NCBI GenBank assembly: GCA_934446565.1 | Contig: CAKSEO010000009.1 | Span: 1 to 64,000 of the forward strand | Direction: 5' to 3' | DNA from: an uncultured Oscillospiraceae bacterium | GTDB taxonomy: Bacteria; Bacillota; Clostridia; Oscillospirales; Ruminococcaceae | DNA: 64,000 bases | Shown: positions 43,330-52,094 of the stretch, piece after piece | Layout of the letters: every line of letters starts with the position of its first letter | How positions within the stretch are numbered: position 1 is the first letter of the stretch | Made by a program: the position numbers and the translations under genes | The notes under the pieces: model-generated | What the model saw: only the letters and a program-made list of their open reading frames with translations | The model's database searches: none | Told to the model about the DNA's origin: nothing

Positions 43330-44325
43330 ATGTACTCACCGAACGGACACCGCTATGAAAAGATGGTATACAACAGATGCGGGAAAAGCGGCTTGAAGCT
43401 TCCGGCTGTATCGCTGGGAATATGGCAGAATTTCGGCTACCGCGACAGCTTCGATAATATGGAGGAAATAGTCCATACTGCATTTGACCTGGGAATAACC
43501 CACATCGACGCGGCAAATAATTATGGAAATCCGTATAACGGTTCAGCAGAGGAAAATCTTTGCAAGATTCTTGACAGGGGAATGCGCCAGTACCGCGACG
43601 AACTCGTTATTTCCACGAAAGCTGGCTACGAAATGTGGGACGGTCCGTACGGCGACAGAAACGGTTCCAGAAAATACCTGACTGCCTCGCTCGACCAGTC
43701 CCTGAAACGAATGAAACTGGACTATGTTGACATATACTATCATCACATATTTGACCCGAACACACCTCTGGAGGAAACCGCGCTTGCACTGGATAATGCA
43801 GTAAGGCAGGGCAAGGCGCTGTATGTCGGTATTTCAAATTACAATAAGGCTCAGACCGCTGAAATAATGTCGATATTCAAGGAACTGAGAACGCCGTTTA
43901 TCGTGAATCAGCCAAGCTATTCCATGCTCAACAGGTGGATAGAATCCGACGGACTCCGCGATTTCGCCGCTGAACAGGGAATAGGACTTGCGGTGTTCTC
44001 TCCGCTTTGCCAGGGACTGCTCACTGACCGTTACCTTAACGGTATCCCGGCTGATTCCCGCATCGGGAAAGGCAGGACTTGGATAAAGAACGAACTTACC
44101 GAGCAGCGGCTTTCACAGCTCCGCAAGCTCAATGATATAGCCGCTTCCCGCGGGCAGAAGCTTTCACAGATGGCGCTTTCCTGGGTATTGAGGGAGGGTA
44201 AGGTGACTACCGTACTGGTAGGAGCTTCACGTCCGGAACAAATAAGGGAGAATGTGGAAGCGGTCTATAAACTCGATTTCACTCCGGAAGAACTTACGGC
44301 GATCGAGACAGTCCTTTCAGAATAA
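43330..44325 (+). CDS. Aldo/keto reductase
   Basis: A 331-residue AKR of the YghZ/potassium-channel-beta-like group. The catalytic tetrad is visible: Asp in THIDAANNYG, Tyr in the same segment, Lys in VISTKAGY (about residue 92) and His in YYHHIFDP (about 134). TVLVGASRPEQIRENV near residue 295 is the NADPH contact region. Likely substrate: small aldehydes such as glyceraldehyde 3-phosphate or methylglyoxal, by family resemblance only. The ATG at 43330 follows GGAGGTAAAA; the ATG at 43318 overlaps that Shine-Dalgarno sequence. It sits 12 nt after the zinc-ribbon gene. Confidence 0.9.
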   Translation: MYSPNGHRYEKMVYNRCGKSGLKLPAVSLGIWQNFGYRDSFDNMEEIVHTAFDLGITHIDAANNYGNPYNGSAEENLCKILDRGMRQYRDELVISTKAGYEMWDGPYGDRNGSRKYLTASLDQSLKRMKLDYVDIYYHHIFDPNTPLEETALALDNAVRQGKALYVGISNYNKAQTAEIMSIFKELRTPFIVNQPSYSMLNRWIESDGLRDFAAEQGIGLAVFSPLCQGLLTDRYLNGIPADSRIGKGRTWIKNELTEQRLSQLRKLNDIAASRGQKLSQMALSWVLREGKVTTVLVGASRPEQIRENVEAVYKLDFTPEELTAIETVLSE

Positions 44326-44360
44326 TCTCACAGAAAAATTACAAGCCTTTAAAAAACTAC

Positions 44361-44389
44361 TTGCAAATATCACGGAATTGTGATATAAT
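44361..44389 (+). promoter_or_regulatory. Promoter of the hom-polC cluster
   Basis: TTGCAA (44361-44366) and TATAAT (44384-44389) with 17-nt spacing. Predicted start near 44397, leaving a leader of about 190 nt before hom. Confidence 0.72.
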
Positions 44390-44396
44390 ATACAGG

Positions 44397-44588
44397 ATAA
44401 TAAGCGGAACATGCATAAAATCCCGGGCGGCGGTCACACCCCACGGTCACGAGGGACTGACAGACCCATCCGGATATGCTGCATTCTGCAAATAATACCT
44501 GAACACGCCCGGTCAAAGTCGGCGGGAGCTGGCTCCGCTGGTGCAGATGTTCATACGGCTGACGCCGTATATTGAAAGGAAGTAGATT
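44397..44588 (+). promoter_or_regulatory. Structured leader of hom, unassigned
   Basis: Several nested complementary segments are visible. GAACAT (44407-44412) pairs with ATGTTC (44547-44552). CCGGGCG (44423-44429) pairs with CGCCCGG (44506-44512). GCGG-AG (44522-44528) pairs with CTCCGC (44533-44538). ATACGGC / GCCGTAT (44553-44559, 44564-44570) forms a hairpin just before the hom Shine-Dalgarno AAAGGAAG. CGGTCAC is repeated directly at 44431-44437 and 44444-44450. The layout resembles a riboswitch or other cis-acting RNA, but I find no S-box, lysine, T-box or THF core. Confidence 0.5.
44411..44575 (+). CDS. Possible 54-aa Ile-rich leader peptide of hom
   Basis: The ATG at 44411 opens a 54-codon frame (MHKIPGGGHTPRSRGTDRPI...) ending with TGA one base before the hom Shine-Dalgarno. 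Five of eleven residues in the segment PIRICCILQII are Ile, which is an end product of the pathway that starts at hom, along with Thr and Met. The Shine-Dalgarno sequence is weak (GCGGAAC). It may be a regulatory ORF, or the region may be an RNA element with a chance ORF. Stop/start proximity would allow coupling with hom. Confidence 0.35.
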   Translation: MHKIPGGGHTPRSRGTDRPIRICCILQIIPEHARSKSAGAGSAGADVHTADAVY

Positions 44589-45830
44589 ATGGCTAAGATC
44601 GCGGTTCTGGGCTACGGTGTAGTAGGCTCAGGTACAGTCGAGGTTTTCTATAAGAACAAGGAAAGCCTTGAAAAGAAGGCTGGACAGGAAATGGATATCA
44701 AGTACATTCTTGATGTTCGTGATTTCAACGACAGCCCTTACAAGGACAAATTCGTCAAGGATTTCAATGTTATCCTCAATGACCCTGAGGTCACAGTTGT
44801 AGCCGAGGTCATCGGCGGTCTGAAACCGTCCTACGACTTCGTTAAGTCGTCCCTCGAAGCAGGCAAGAGCGTTGTTACCTCCAACAAGGAGCTCGTTGCG
44901 GCAAAGGGCGCGGAACTCCTCGCAATTGCAAAGCAGAAGAATGTGAACTTCTTCTTTGAAGCGAGCGTAGGCGGCGGTATCCCCATCATCAAGCCGCTTC
45001 ATGCATGCCTTTCCGCGAACGAGATCGATGAGATCGCAGGTATTCTGAACGGAACTACCAACTTCATCCTTACCAAGATGATCCGCGACGGCATGGACTT
45101 CGAAAAGGCGCTCAAGATTGCACAGGAGCTCGGTTATGCTGAGCGCAATCCCTCTGCTGACGTTGACGGTCACGACGCATGCCGCAAGATATGCATTCTT
45201 GCATCTCTCGCATTCGGAAAGCATGTTTACCCCGAGAGCGTACATACCGAGGGTATCACCAAGATCACACTTGAGGATGTAGAGTACTGCGACAGCGCTG
45301 ACTGCAAGATAAAGCTCATCGGCTGCGCTAAGCGCGAAGAAGCTGGCAAGATCTCCATCGGCGTTTTCCCGGCTGTCATCAAGGACGAGAGCCAGCTTGC
45401 AGGCGTAAACGACGTGTTCAATGCTATCCTGGTACGCGGCGACGCTACTGGAGATGTTGTATTCTACGGAAAGGGCGCGGGTAAGCTCCCGACCGCTAGC
45501 GCAGTTGTTGCCGATATCGTTTCCGCTGTGAAGCATTCCGGCACCAGCAGATCGCTCACATGGGCTGACAGCGCGCAGGATTTCATCAAGGATTTCAACG
45601 ACTTCACATGCGCAAGCTACATCAGACTTTCCTCCAAGAACGTGGAGGTCACAAAGGCTGTCGTAAAGGCGCTTTTCGGCGACGTAACATACCTCTCCAG
45701 AAAGAACCAGCCTGAAAACGAACTCGCGTTCGTAACCGGAACTATGTCCGAAAAGGCTACCACAGACGCTATCGCAAAGGTATCCGACAGCGCTGACCTT
45801 CTCGGAAGGATTCGTGTTCTGGATTATTGA
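44589..45830 (+). CDS. hom: Homoserine dehydrogenase
   Basis: A 413-residue homoserine dehydrogenase, branch point to threonine, isoleucine and methionine. The NAD(P) motif AVLGYGVVGSGTVE opens the protein; VTSNKELVAAKG and ASVGGGIPIIKPL are active-site segments; ILNGTTNFILTKM (about residue 155) and YAERNPSADVDGHDACRK (about 186) are signatures. The C-terminal part (about 325-413) fits a divergent ACT-like domain. Good AAAGGAAG Shine-Dalgarno. It leads a cluster ending with polC, an unusual place for hom. Confidence 0.95.
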   Translation: MAKIAVLGYGVVGSGTVEVFYKNKESLEKKAGQEMDIKYILDVRDFNDSPYKDKFVKDFNVILNDPEVTVVAEVIGGLKPSYDFVKSSLEAGKSVVTSNKELVAAKGAELLAIAKQKNVNFFFEASVGGGIPIIKPLHACLSANEIDEIAGILNGTTNFILTKMIRDGMDFEKALKIAQELGYAERNPSADVDGHDACRKICILASLAFGKHVYPESVHTEGITKITLEDVEYCDSADCKIKLIGCAKREEAGKISIGVFPAVIKDESQLAGVNDVFNAILVRGDATGDVVFYGKGAGKLPTASAVVADIVSAVKHSGTSRSLTWADSAQDFIKDFNDFTCASYIRLSSKNVEVTKAVVKALFGDVTYLSRKNQPENELAFVTGTMSEKATTDAIAKVSDSADLLGRIRVLDY

Positions 45831-45872
45831 TTCAGCAAACGGCGCATAATACAACATATGGAGGCAAAATAT

Positions 45873-46601
45873 ATGGAATCAGGAACTCCTAAGTATAAGC
45901 GGGTACTGCTGAAGCTCAGCGGCGAAGCGCTTTCAGGAGATAAGGGAAGCGGGCTTGATATCCCCACTATCGAAAATATCTGCAAGAGCATAAAGAAATG
46001 CGTGGACGCAGGCGCGGAAATCGGTATCGTCGTAGGCGGCGGTAATTTCTGGCGCGGACGCAGCTCCGAGGGTATGGACAGAGCCCGCGCAGACCATATC
46101 GGCATGCTCGCAACTGCAATGAACGCGCTTGCCGTAGCAGACGTGCTCGAAAAGCAGGGCTGCGCAGTAAGAGTGCAGACTGCTATCACAATGCAGCAGG
46201 TAGCTGAGCCGTTCATTCTCGGCAAGGCGATCCGCCACCTTGAAAAGGGCAGGGTCGTTATTTTCGGCTGCGGTACAGGTAATCCGTTCTTCTCAACGGA
46301 CAGCGCCGCTTCTCTGCGCGCTGCGGAGCTGAACGCCGATATACTGCTGAAGGCTACCATGGTAGACGGTATCTATGACAAGGATCCCAAGAAGTTCCAT
46401 GACGCAGTGAAGTACGATGTGATAACACATCACGATATCCTCGTAAAGAAGCTTCAGGTAATGGACAGCGCTGCGGCAGCCATCTGCACTGAAAACAACA
46501 TTCCGATAATCGTATTTGATCTCAGCCGTCCCGACAACATCTATGACGCAGTAATGGGCGAGACTGTCGGAACGCTCGTCACTAAACACAAGCCCCAGTA
46601 A
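45873..46601 (+). CDS. pyrH: UMP kinase
   Basis: A 242-residue bacterial UMP kinase converting UMP to [40 protein letters not shown] and [20 protein letters not shown] are family signatures. The ATG at 45873 is used because the ATG at 45858 overlaps the GGAGG (45860-45864) that lies 8 nt before 45873. PyrH-frr-uppS-cdsA-dxr-rseP is a conserved order in Firmicutes; here hom replaces rpsB-tsf upstream. Confidence 0.96.
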   Translation: MESGTPKYKRVLLKLSGEALSGDKGSGLDIPTIENICKSIKKCVDAGAEIGIVVGGGNFWRGRSSEGMDRARADHIGMLATAMNALAVADVLEKQGCAVRVQTAITMQQVAEPFILGKAIRHLEKGRVVIFGCGTGNPFFSTDSAASLRAAELNADILLKATMVDGIYDKDPKKFHDAVKYDVITHHDILVKKLQVMDSAAAAICTENNIPIIVFDLSRPDNIYDAVMGETVGTLVTKHKPQ

Positions 46602-46622
46602 TATCACGAAAGAGGTTCCACT

Positions 46623-47177
46623 ATGAAAGAGATACTTGATCTTACCAAGGAAAAGATGGGCAAGTGCGTGAATGCACTTGAAAGCGAGCTTGCAACTATC
46701 CGTGCAGGCAGAGCCAACCCGAGCGTGCTTGACAGAATAACCGTAGATTACTACGGCTGCCCGACTCCGGTAAATCAGATGGCTTCCATTTCCGTTTCCG
46801 AGGCAAGAATACTTGTTGTACAGCCGTTCGACGCTTCCACGCTGAAATCCATCGAAAAGGCGATCCAGGCAAGCGACCTCGGCATCAACCCCACAAACGA
46901 CGGCAGAGTGCTCCGCATTGCATTCCCGCAGCTCACTGAGGACCGCAGAAAGGAACTCTGCAAGCAGGTAAGCAAGATCTGCGAGGAAAGCAAGGTCGCA
47001 GTCCGCAATGTACGCCGTGACGCACTCGATAAGCTCAAGGCCAAGAAGAAAAACAGCGAGATCACAGAGGACGACCTCAAGGAAGCAGAGAAGAACGTTC
47101 AGAAGATCACCGACAAGTACATTGAAACTATCGATGCTGTCGGCGCTGACAAGGACAAGGAGATCATGTCTATCTGA
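46623..47177 (+). CDS. frr: Ribosome recycling factor
   Basis: A 184-residue RRF. LESELATIRAGRANPSVLD near residue 20 and VDYYGCPTPVNQMASISVSE near 40 are the family core. RRKELCKQVSKICEESKVAV begins the C-terminal helical bundle, which ends with TDKYIETIDAV. It splits post-termination ribosomes with EF-G. The last base overlaps the uppS ATG (TGATG), so the two are coupled. Confidence 0.97.
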   Translation: MKEILDLTKEKMGKCVNALESELATIRAGRANPSVLDRITVDYYGCPTPVNQMASISVSEARILVVQPFDASTLKSIEKAIQASDLGINPTNDGRVLRIAFPQLTEDRRKELCKQVSKICEESKVAVRNVRRDALDKLKAKKKNSEITEDDLKEAEKNVQKITDKYIETIDAVGADKDKEIMSI

Positions 47178-47881
47178 TGGCTGATGTCAACATTCCGCAA
47201 CATGTAGGAATAATAATGGACGGCAACGGCAGATGGGCAAAAAAGCGCGGTCTGCCGAGAAGTCTGGGTCACAAACAGGGCGCGGCAGTATTCAAGAAAA
47301 CCATTAACTGGGCCCGGGAGCTTGGAATAAAATGTGTGACGTTTTACGCATTTTCTACCGAAAACTGGAAACGTCCGGCTGATGAGGTCGAGGGAATAAT
47401 GAATCTCCTGCGGCAGTATATTAAGGATATACGCGCAGCCGCCAGGGATGATATCCGCTTTATATTCCTCGGCGACGTAACCCGTCTCCCACCGGATATC
47501 ACCGCCGAACTGCTGGACATACAGCAGTCAACCATTGATAATACCGGATTCATCGCCGGGGTAGCACTCAACTACGGCGGCAGGGATGAGATAACCCGTG
47601 CTGCGAGGATACTTGCTAATCAGGCTGTCAGCGGAGAGCTCTCCCCAAATGACATCACAGAGGGTTCAATCGAGGATCTTCTATATACCGCAGAAATGCC
47701 GCCGCTGGATATGATAATCCGTCCGAGCGGCGAACAAAGGCTGTCGAATTTTCTTATCTGGCAGGCTGCATATGCCGAGTTCGTCTTTATGGACGTTCTC
47801 TGGCCGGATTTCACAAAAAAACATCTGGAATACGCGATCAAGATCTACAATGACCGGGACAGGCGCTTTGGCGGGGTGTAG
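47177..47881 (+). CDS. uppS: Undecaprenyl diphosphate synthase
   Basis: A 234-residue cis-prenyltransferase making the C55 carrier for peptidoglycan. HVGIIMDGNGRWAKKRGLPR (catalytic Asp in MDGNG) and LGHKQGAAVFKKT start the protein; LDMIIRPSGEQRLSNFLIWQ and AYAEFVFMDVLWPDF are C-terminal signatures. The 1-nt overlap with frr and the order with cdsA match the Firmicutes cluster. Normal length. Confidence 0.97.
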   Translation: MADVNIPQHVGIIMDGNGRWAKKRGLPRSLGHKQGAAVFKKTINWARELGIKCVTFYAFSTENWKRPADEVEGIMNLLRQYIKDIRAAARDDIRFIFLGDVTRLPPDITAELLDIQQSTIDNTGFIAGVALNYGGRDEITRAARILANQAVSGELSPNDITEGSIEDLLYTAEMPPLDMIIRPSGEQRLSNFLIWQAAYAEFVFMDVLWPDFTKKHLEYAIKIYNDRDRRFGGV

Positions 47882-47902
47882 TTTCAGAGGAAGGGTTTGC
47901 TT

Positions 47903-48739
47903 ATGGGTGTAAGACTGATTTCCGCTGCTGTCGGTATCGTTATCGGCGTAACTATACTTGTGCTCGATAATTTATATGTTTACTGCGCTTCTATCGCATT
48001 TTTATCCGCTGTCGCCGTTTGGGAGTTGACTCGCGCGATCAGGTGCGAGAAGTTCAAGGTCCTGCGATGGACCTCCATTGTTTTCGGCGCTGTGTTCCCA
48101 ATCATAATTTCCATTAAGGAAATAAAGTTCCTTGCGGTGCCTGCGGCAATGGTTTTCGTCATTGTTATGGCGCTGATCATGCTTAAATGCCATAAGGAAG
48201 TCAGATTTGAGCAGGTGCTTGCATGTGGTGCCGCCGGAGGGCTTCTTCCCGTCGCGCTAAGCAGCATAATCCTGCTTAGATACTCTGCGCACGGCGAGGG
48301 TCTGGGTATCTTCATGGTGCTGTATGTCCTGTTCTGCGCATGGTTCGGAGATTCCGGAGCGTATTTCGTAGGGACATTCTTCGGCAAGCACAAGCTTTGC
48401 CCGCTCGTCAGCCCCAAAAAGACTGTCGAGGGTCTTATAGGCGGCGTTGTGACTGTCGGGATAGTTACAGTTATCACCGTATTTATCTACAACGCGTTCG
48501 TACTTAACGACTGCCAGCTGAATTACTTCGTGCTGGTCCCCATGTCGATGGTGGCGTCGCTTGTCGGAGTTATCGGAGATCTTTCCGCTTCCGTCATCAA
48601 GCGCGAATACGATGTAAAGGATTTCGGCAATATCATGCCGGGACATGGGGGTGTCCTAGACAGGTTCGACAGCGTTATTTTCGTTGCGCCGTTCCTGTAT
48701 ATTGCGTTCTCATATCTGGGACGTTTCATTTTTGTTTAA
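47903..48739 (+). CDS. cdsA: Phosphatidate cytidylyltransferase
   Basis: A 278-residue integral membrane enzyme making CDP-diacylglycerol. About eight hydrophobic helices cover the protein. The signature S-x8-R-x4-K-D motif is read as ASVIKREYDVKDFGNIMPGH followed by GGVLDRFDSV near the C-terminus. The ATG at 47903 follows AGAGGAAGGG; an in-frame TTG 6 nt earlier is less likely. It lies 21 nt after uppS. Two hairpins follow before dxr, so part of the transcript may end here. Confidence 0.93.
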   Translation: MGVRLISAAVGIVIGVTILVLDNLYVYCASIAFLSAVAVWELTRAIRCEKFKVLRWTSIVFGAVFPIIISIKEIKFLAVPAAMVFVIVMALIMLKCHKEVRFEQVLACGAAGGLLPVALSSIILLRYSAHGEGLGIFMVLYVLFCAWFGDSGAYFVGTFFGKHKLCPLVSPKKTVEGLIGGVVTVGIVTVITVFIYNAFVLNDCQLNYFVLVPMSMVASLVGVIGDLSASVIKREYDVKDFGNIMPGHGGVLDRFDSVIFVAPFLYIAFSYLGRFIFV

Positions 48740-48741
48740 CT

Positions 48742-48798
48742 GAGCGAATACGCTCTTATGCTGTCTGCCCATTCACCCGCCGTGAATGGGTGGTTTTG
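48742..48798 (+). terminator. Hairpins between cdsA and dxr
   Basis: GAGCG-AATA-CGCTC (48742-48755) and CCCATTCAC / GTGAATGGG (48768-48776, 48782-48790; 9 bp) lie in tandem, followed by TGGTTTTGTT. The T-tract is imperfect, so this may be a partial terminator or processing site. Confidence 0.5.
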
Positions 48799-48838
48799 TT
48801 CAAGGGAATATTACTGAACTGCGGGGTATATTAATAGA

Positions 48839-49984
48839 ATGAAAAGTATAGTGATCCTCGGCTCAACAGGCTCGATAGGAACTCAGACTCTTGATGTCTG
48901 CCGTATGCACGGATTCGGCGTAAAGGCACTTTCAGCATCAACGAACACTGCTCTCCTGGAAAAACAGGCAAGGGAATTCAAACCGGAATACGTCTGCGTT
49001 TACAGCGAGAGCGCGTACCCTGATATTAAACACCGCCTTGCCGACACCGACATAAAAATCCTCTGCGGCATGGAAGGACTATGCGAGCTCGCAAGGCTGG
49101 AATGCGACATCGTCGTCAACTCCGTAGTCGGAATGGTAGGGCTTATCCCGACGCTGGAGGCAGCGAAAGCAGGTAATGACATCGCCCTTGCCAACAAGGA
49201 AACATTGGTTGCCGGCGGCAGGCTTGTCACCGACTGCGTGCGTGAGCACGGCGTGAAGCTGCTGCCAATAGACAGCGAGCACTCCGCAATTTTTCAGTGC
49301 CTGATGGGCGCCGGGAAAAACCGTCCGGAAAAGATACTGCTCACCGCCTCCGGAGGACCTTTCTACGGCTGGACCACGGAGCAGCTGCGAGATGTGACGG
49401 TCGAGCAGGCTCTGAAGCATCCCAATTGGAGCATGGGCGCAAAAATCACAATTGACAGCGCTACTCTGATGAACAAAGGTCTGGAACTCATCGAAGCCGT
49501 GCGGCTATTTGATGTCAGACCGGAACAGGTCGAGATCGTAGTCCACCGCCAGAGCATAATTCATTCCGCGGTCGAATTCGAGGACGGCGCAGTCATCGCG
49601 CAGCTTGGTTCTGCGGATATGCGCATTCCGATACAGCTCGCGCTGACCTATCCGGAGCGGCTTCCTTCCCCGGCGAAAAAGCTGTCGCTTTTCGATGTGG
49701 GACAGCTTACATTCGGAAAAGCTGACGACAGTACGTTCACCTGCCTTGCGGCGGCAAAGCGTGCGATAGCGATGGATGGAAACGCGCCCTGCGCGGTAAA
49801 CTCCGCCAACGAAGCAGCCGTCGCATTATTCCTGGCGAAGAAGATCGGATTCCTTGACATAGGCGAAGCAGTAAACGGTGCGCTGGAATCTGTTAAGTTC
49901 ATTCCTGAACCCGATCTTCAGGACATTCTTGATACAAAATCAGCCGCCGAGGAATATGTGGCGGCAAAATTCGACACGCTCTGA
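48839..49984 (+). CDS. dxr: 1-deoxy-D-xylulose 5-phosphate reductoisomerase
   Basis: A 381-residue DXR, second step of the MEP isoprenoid pathway. ILGSTGSIGTQTLDV binds NADPH; ALANKETLVAGGRLV and PIDSEHSAIFQCL carry metal and substrate residues; LTASGGPFYGW is the flexible loop; NWSMGAKITIDSATLMNKGLE and NSANEAAVALFL complete the set. The Shine-Dalgarno sequence is poor (only GGGG about 16 nt upstream), so translation may depend on upstream context. Confidence 0.96.
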   Translation: MKSIVILGSTGSIGTQTLDVCRMHGFGVKALSASTNTALLEKQAREFKPEYVCVYSESAYPDIKHRLADTDIKILCGMEGLCELARLECDIVVNSVVGMVGLIPTLEAAKAGNDIALANKETLVAGGRLVTDCVREHGVKLLPIDSEHSAIFQCLMGAGKNRPEKILLTASGGPFYGWTTEQLRDVTVEQALKHPNWSMGAKITIDSATLMNKGLELIEAVRLFDVRPEQVEIVVHRQSIIHSAVEFEDGAVIAQLGSADMRIPIQLALTYPERLPSPAKKLSLFDVGQLTFGKADDSTFTCLAAAKRAIAMDGNAPCAVNSANEAAVALFLAKKIGFLDIGEAVNGALESVKFIPEPDLQDILDTKSAAEEYVAAKFDTL

Positions 49985-49995
49985 CAGGAGGTCTT

Positions 49996-51045
49996 ATGCA
50001 GATCGTAATTGCAATACTCGCATTCTGCGTTATAATAATTATTCACGAACTGGGGCACTTCACCGCAGCAAAGCTGTGCGGTATCCAGGTCAACGAATTT
50101 GCGATAGGAATGGGACCGGTGATACTCCGGAAAAAGGGAAAGGAAACGAATTACGTCATTCGCCTGCTGCCCATCGGAGGTTCCGTTTCGATGGAGGGCG
50201 AACAGGATTCCAGCGACAATCCCCGCGCGTTCAACCGCAAGCCCGTCTGGCAAAGGATGATCGTTATACTGGCCGGACCTGTGATGAACCTGATACTCGG
50301 CTTCTTCGTCGCGCTCGTATACGTCTGCACGATTTCGAATATGGGCACGACCACGGTCAGCGTTGTCAACGACATTCCCGGCATCAGCAGCCAGCTGATG
50401 GTCGGCGATGAAATATTATCCGTTGAAAACACCAGCGTCTGGACCACGTTCGACATTCAGTACAAAATGCAGAACAACGGCGGCAGAACTGACGAAAACG
50501 GCAACCTGCTGCTTGACTTCAAGGTAAAACGCAACAATGAAATAATCAAGCTGAACGACGTCCAGTTCAAGGTAGAAACAGACGAAAACGGCAATAGCGA
50601 CGTCATTTACAGCTTCTATGTTCAGCCGCTCGAAAGAAACTTCCTGACCGTGATCGAGTACAGCGGCAGGGAAACGCTGTCCATCGGAAGAATGATTCTT
50701 TTCACGCTCGCCGACATGTTCAAGGGAAAATACGGGCTGAAAGACCTTTCCGGTCCGGTAGGAACTGTAACTGTCGTGTCGCAGAGTGTAAGCTACGGGC
50801 TTCCGTCATTCTGCTATCTGTTCGCGTTCATAACGATCAACGTCGGAGTTTTCAATCTGCTGCCTATCCCGGCGCTGGACGGCTGCCGGTTCCTGTTCCT
50901 GCTTATCGAGGCGATACGCCGCAAGCCGCTCAAGCCTGAAATAGAGGGCGTTGTCCATCTTGTAGGTTTCGGGCTGCTTATGGTGCTTATGCTTGTGGTA
51001 ACATTTGGAGATATATCTAAACTTATCAGCGGAGGGTTCAATTGA
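49996..51045 (+). CDS. rseP: RIP metalloprotease RseP (site-2 protease)
   Basis: A 349-residue membrane zinc protease. The first transmembrane helix carries IIIIHELGHFTAAK (H17-E-L-G-H21); a PDZ domain spans about residues 115-200 (VVNDIPGISSQLMVGDEIL); the third ligand Asp is in FNLLPIPALDGCRFLFL (about 290). By family it cleaves transmembrane anti-sigma factors or signal-peptide remnants. It is coupled to ispG by a 4-nt overlap. Confidence 0.94.
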   Translation: MQIVIAILAFCVIIIIHELGHFTAAKLCGIQVNEFAIGMGPVILRKKGKETNYVIRLLPIGGSVSMEGEQDSSDNPRAFNRKPVWQRMIVILAGPVMNLILGFFVALVYVCTISNMGTTTVSVVNDIPGISSQLMVGDEILSVENTSVWTTFDIQYKMQNNGGRTDENGNLLLDFKVKRNNEIIKLNDVQFKVETDENGNSDVIYSFYVQPLERNFLTVIEYSGRETLSIGRMILFTLADMFKGKYGLKDLSGPVGTVTVVSQSVSYGLPSFCYLFAFITINVGVFNLLPIPALDGCRFLFLLIEAIRRKPLKPEIEGVVHLVGFGLLMVLMLVVTFGDISKLISGGFN

Positions 51046-52076
51046 GTAAGAAAAAAGTAAACGTCGGCGGTCTGCTGCTTGGCGACGGTAAAATCTACAT
51101 TCAATCCATGCTAAACATTCCCGCCGAGGATGTAGAGGGTAGCGTGCGTCAGGCGCACGAACTGGAAGAAGCTGGCTGCGAAATAATCCGCGCAGCTATA
51201 CCAACGCTCGATGATGTAAGGCTGATACCCGCGCTGAAAAAAGCGGTAAATATCCCGGTCGTAGCTGATATTCATTTTGACTACAGAATCGCTTTAGCGG
51301 CAGTCGAGGCTGGAGTAGACAAGGTGCGGATAAATCCCGGCAACATCGGCGGAGTTGACCGAGTAAAGGCTGTTGCTGACGCTTGCAAGCTGCATAATGT
51401 GCCGATACGTATCGGCGTGAATTCCGGTTCGCTTGAGCGCAGATTGCTCGAAAAATACGGCAGCCCCACTCCGGAAGCGCTGGTAGAAAGCGCGCTCGGG
51501 CATGTAAAGCTGCTCAACGACTGCGATTTCGACGACATCGTTATCAGCATCAAATCCTCTGATGTAAAGCTGATGATAGCCGCCTACAGACTGCTCGCGC
51601 AGCAGGTGGATTACCCGCTGCACCTCGGCGTTACCGAGGCGGGAACTGAGCGCATGGGTATCATCAAATCCGCAGTCGGCATCGGCTCGCTGCTCTGCGA
51701 CGGTATCGGCGACACTATCCGCGTTTCGCTGACCGCCGACCCGGTTAAGGAGATATACGCCGCAAAGGACATCCTGCGTGCCTGCGATATAGGAACAGGA
51801 GTTCAAATCGTAGCCTGCCCGACCTGCGGCCGTACAAAGATAGCGCTCATCCCGCTCGCTGAGCAGGTCGAGAAGCTTTGCGCCGGGATAAATAAGCCGA
51901 TAAAGGTCGCGGTAATGGGCTGCGTTGTAAACGGACCCGGCGAAGCGCGCGAAGCCGACATCGGTATCGCAGGTGGAAACGGCGAGGGCATACTTTTCAA
52001 AAAGGGAAAGATACTCCGCAAGGTCCCCGAGGACAAACTTCTTGAAGAATTAAAGAAAGAAATAGATTTGCTATAA
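51042..52076 (+). CDS. ispG: 4-hydroxy-3-methylbut-2-en-1-yl diphosphate synthase
   Basis: A 344-residue IspG (GcpE) with a 4Fe-4S cluster, converting MEcPP to HMBPP. VVADIHFDYRIALAAVEAGV and KVRINPGNIG are in the TIM barrel. The cluster ligands are in VACPTCGRTKIALIPLAE and AVMGCVVNGPGEA. It starts with TTG in a TTGA overlap with the rseP stop and has GGAGG just upstream. With dxr nearby this gives two MEP-pathway steps in the cluster. Confidence 0.95.
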   Translation: MSKKKVNVGGLLLGDGKIYIQSMLNIPAEDVEGSVRQAHELEEAGCEIIRAAIPTLDDVRLIPALKKAVNIPVVADIHFDYRIALAAVEAGVDKVRINPGNIGGVDRVKAVADACKLHNVPIRIGVNSGSLERRLLEKYGSPTPEALVESALGHVKLLNDCDFDDIVISIKSSDVKLMIAAYRLLAQQVDYPLHLGVTEAGTERMGIIKSAVGIGSLLCDGIGDTIRVSLTADPVKEIYAAKDILRACDIGTGVQIVACPTCGRTKIALIPLAEQVEKLCAGINKPIKVAVMGCVVNGPGEAREADIGIAGGNGEGILFKKGKILRKVPEDKLLEELKKEIDLL

Positions 52077-52094
52077 ACAGAAAGGAAGGATCAG

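Noticed and set aside
44397..44588. S-box, SAM-IV or T-box element upstream of hom
   Set aside because: GGTCACGAG recalls SAM-IV, but no GTGACC partner or GGCAACC-like core is present, and no T-box sequence or terminator is visible.
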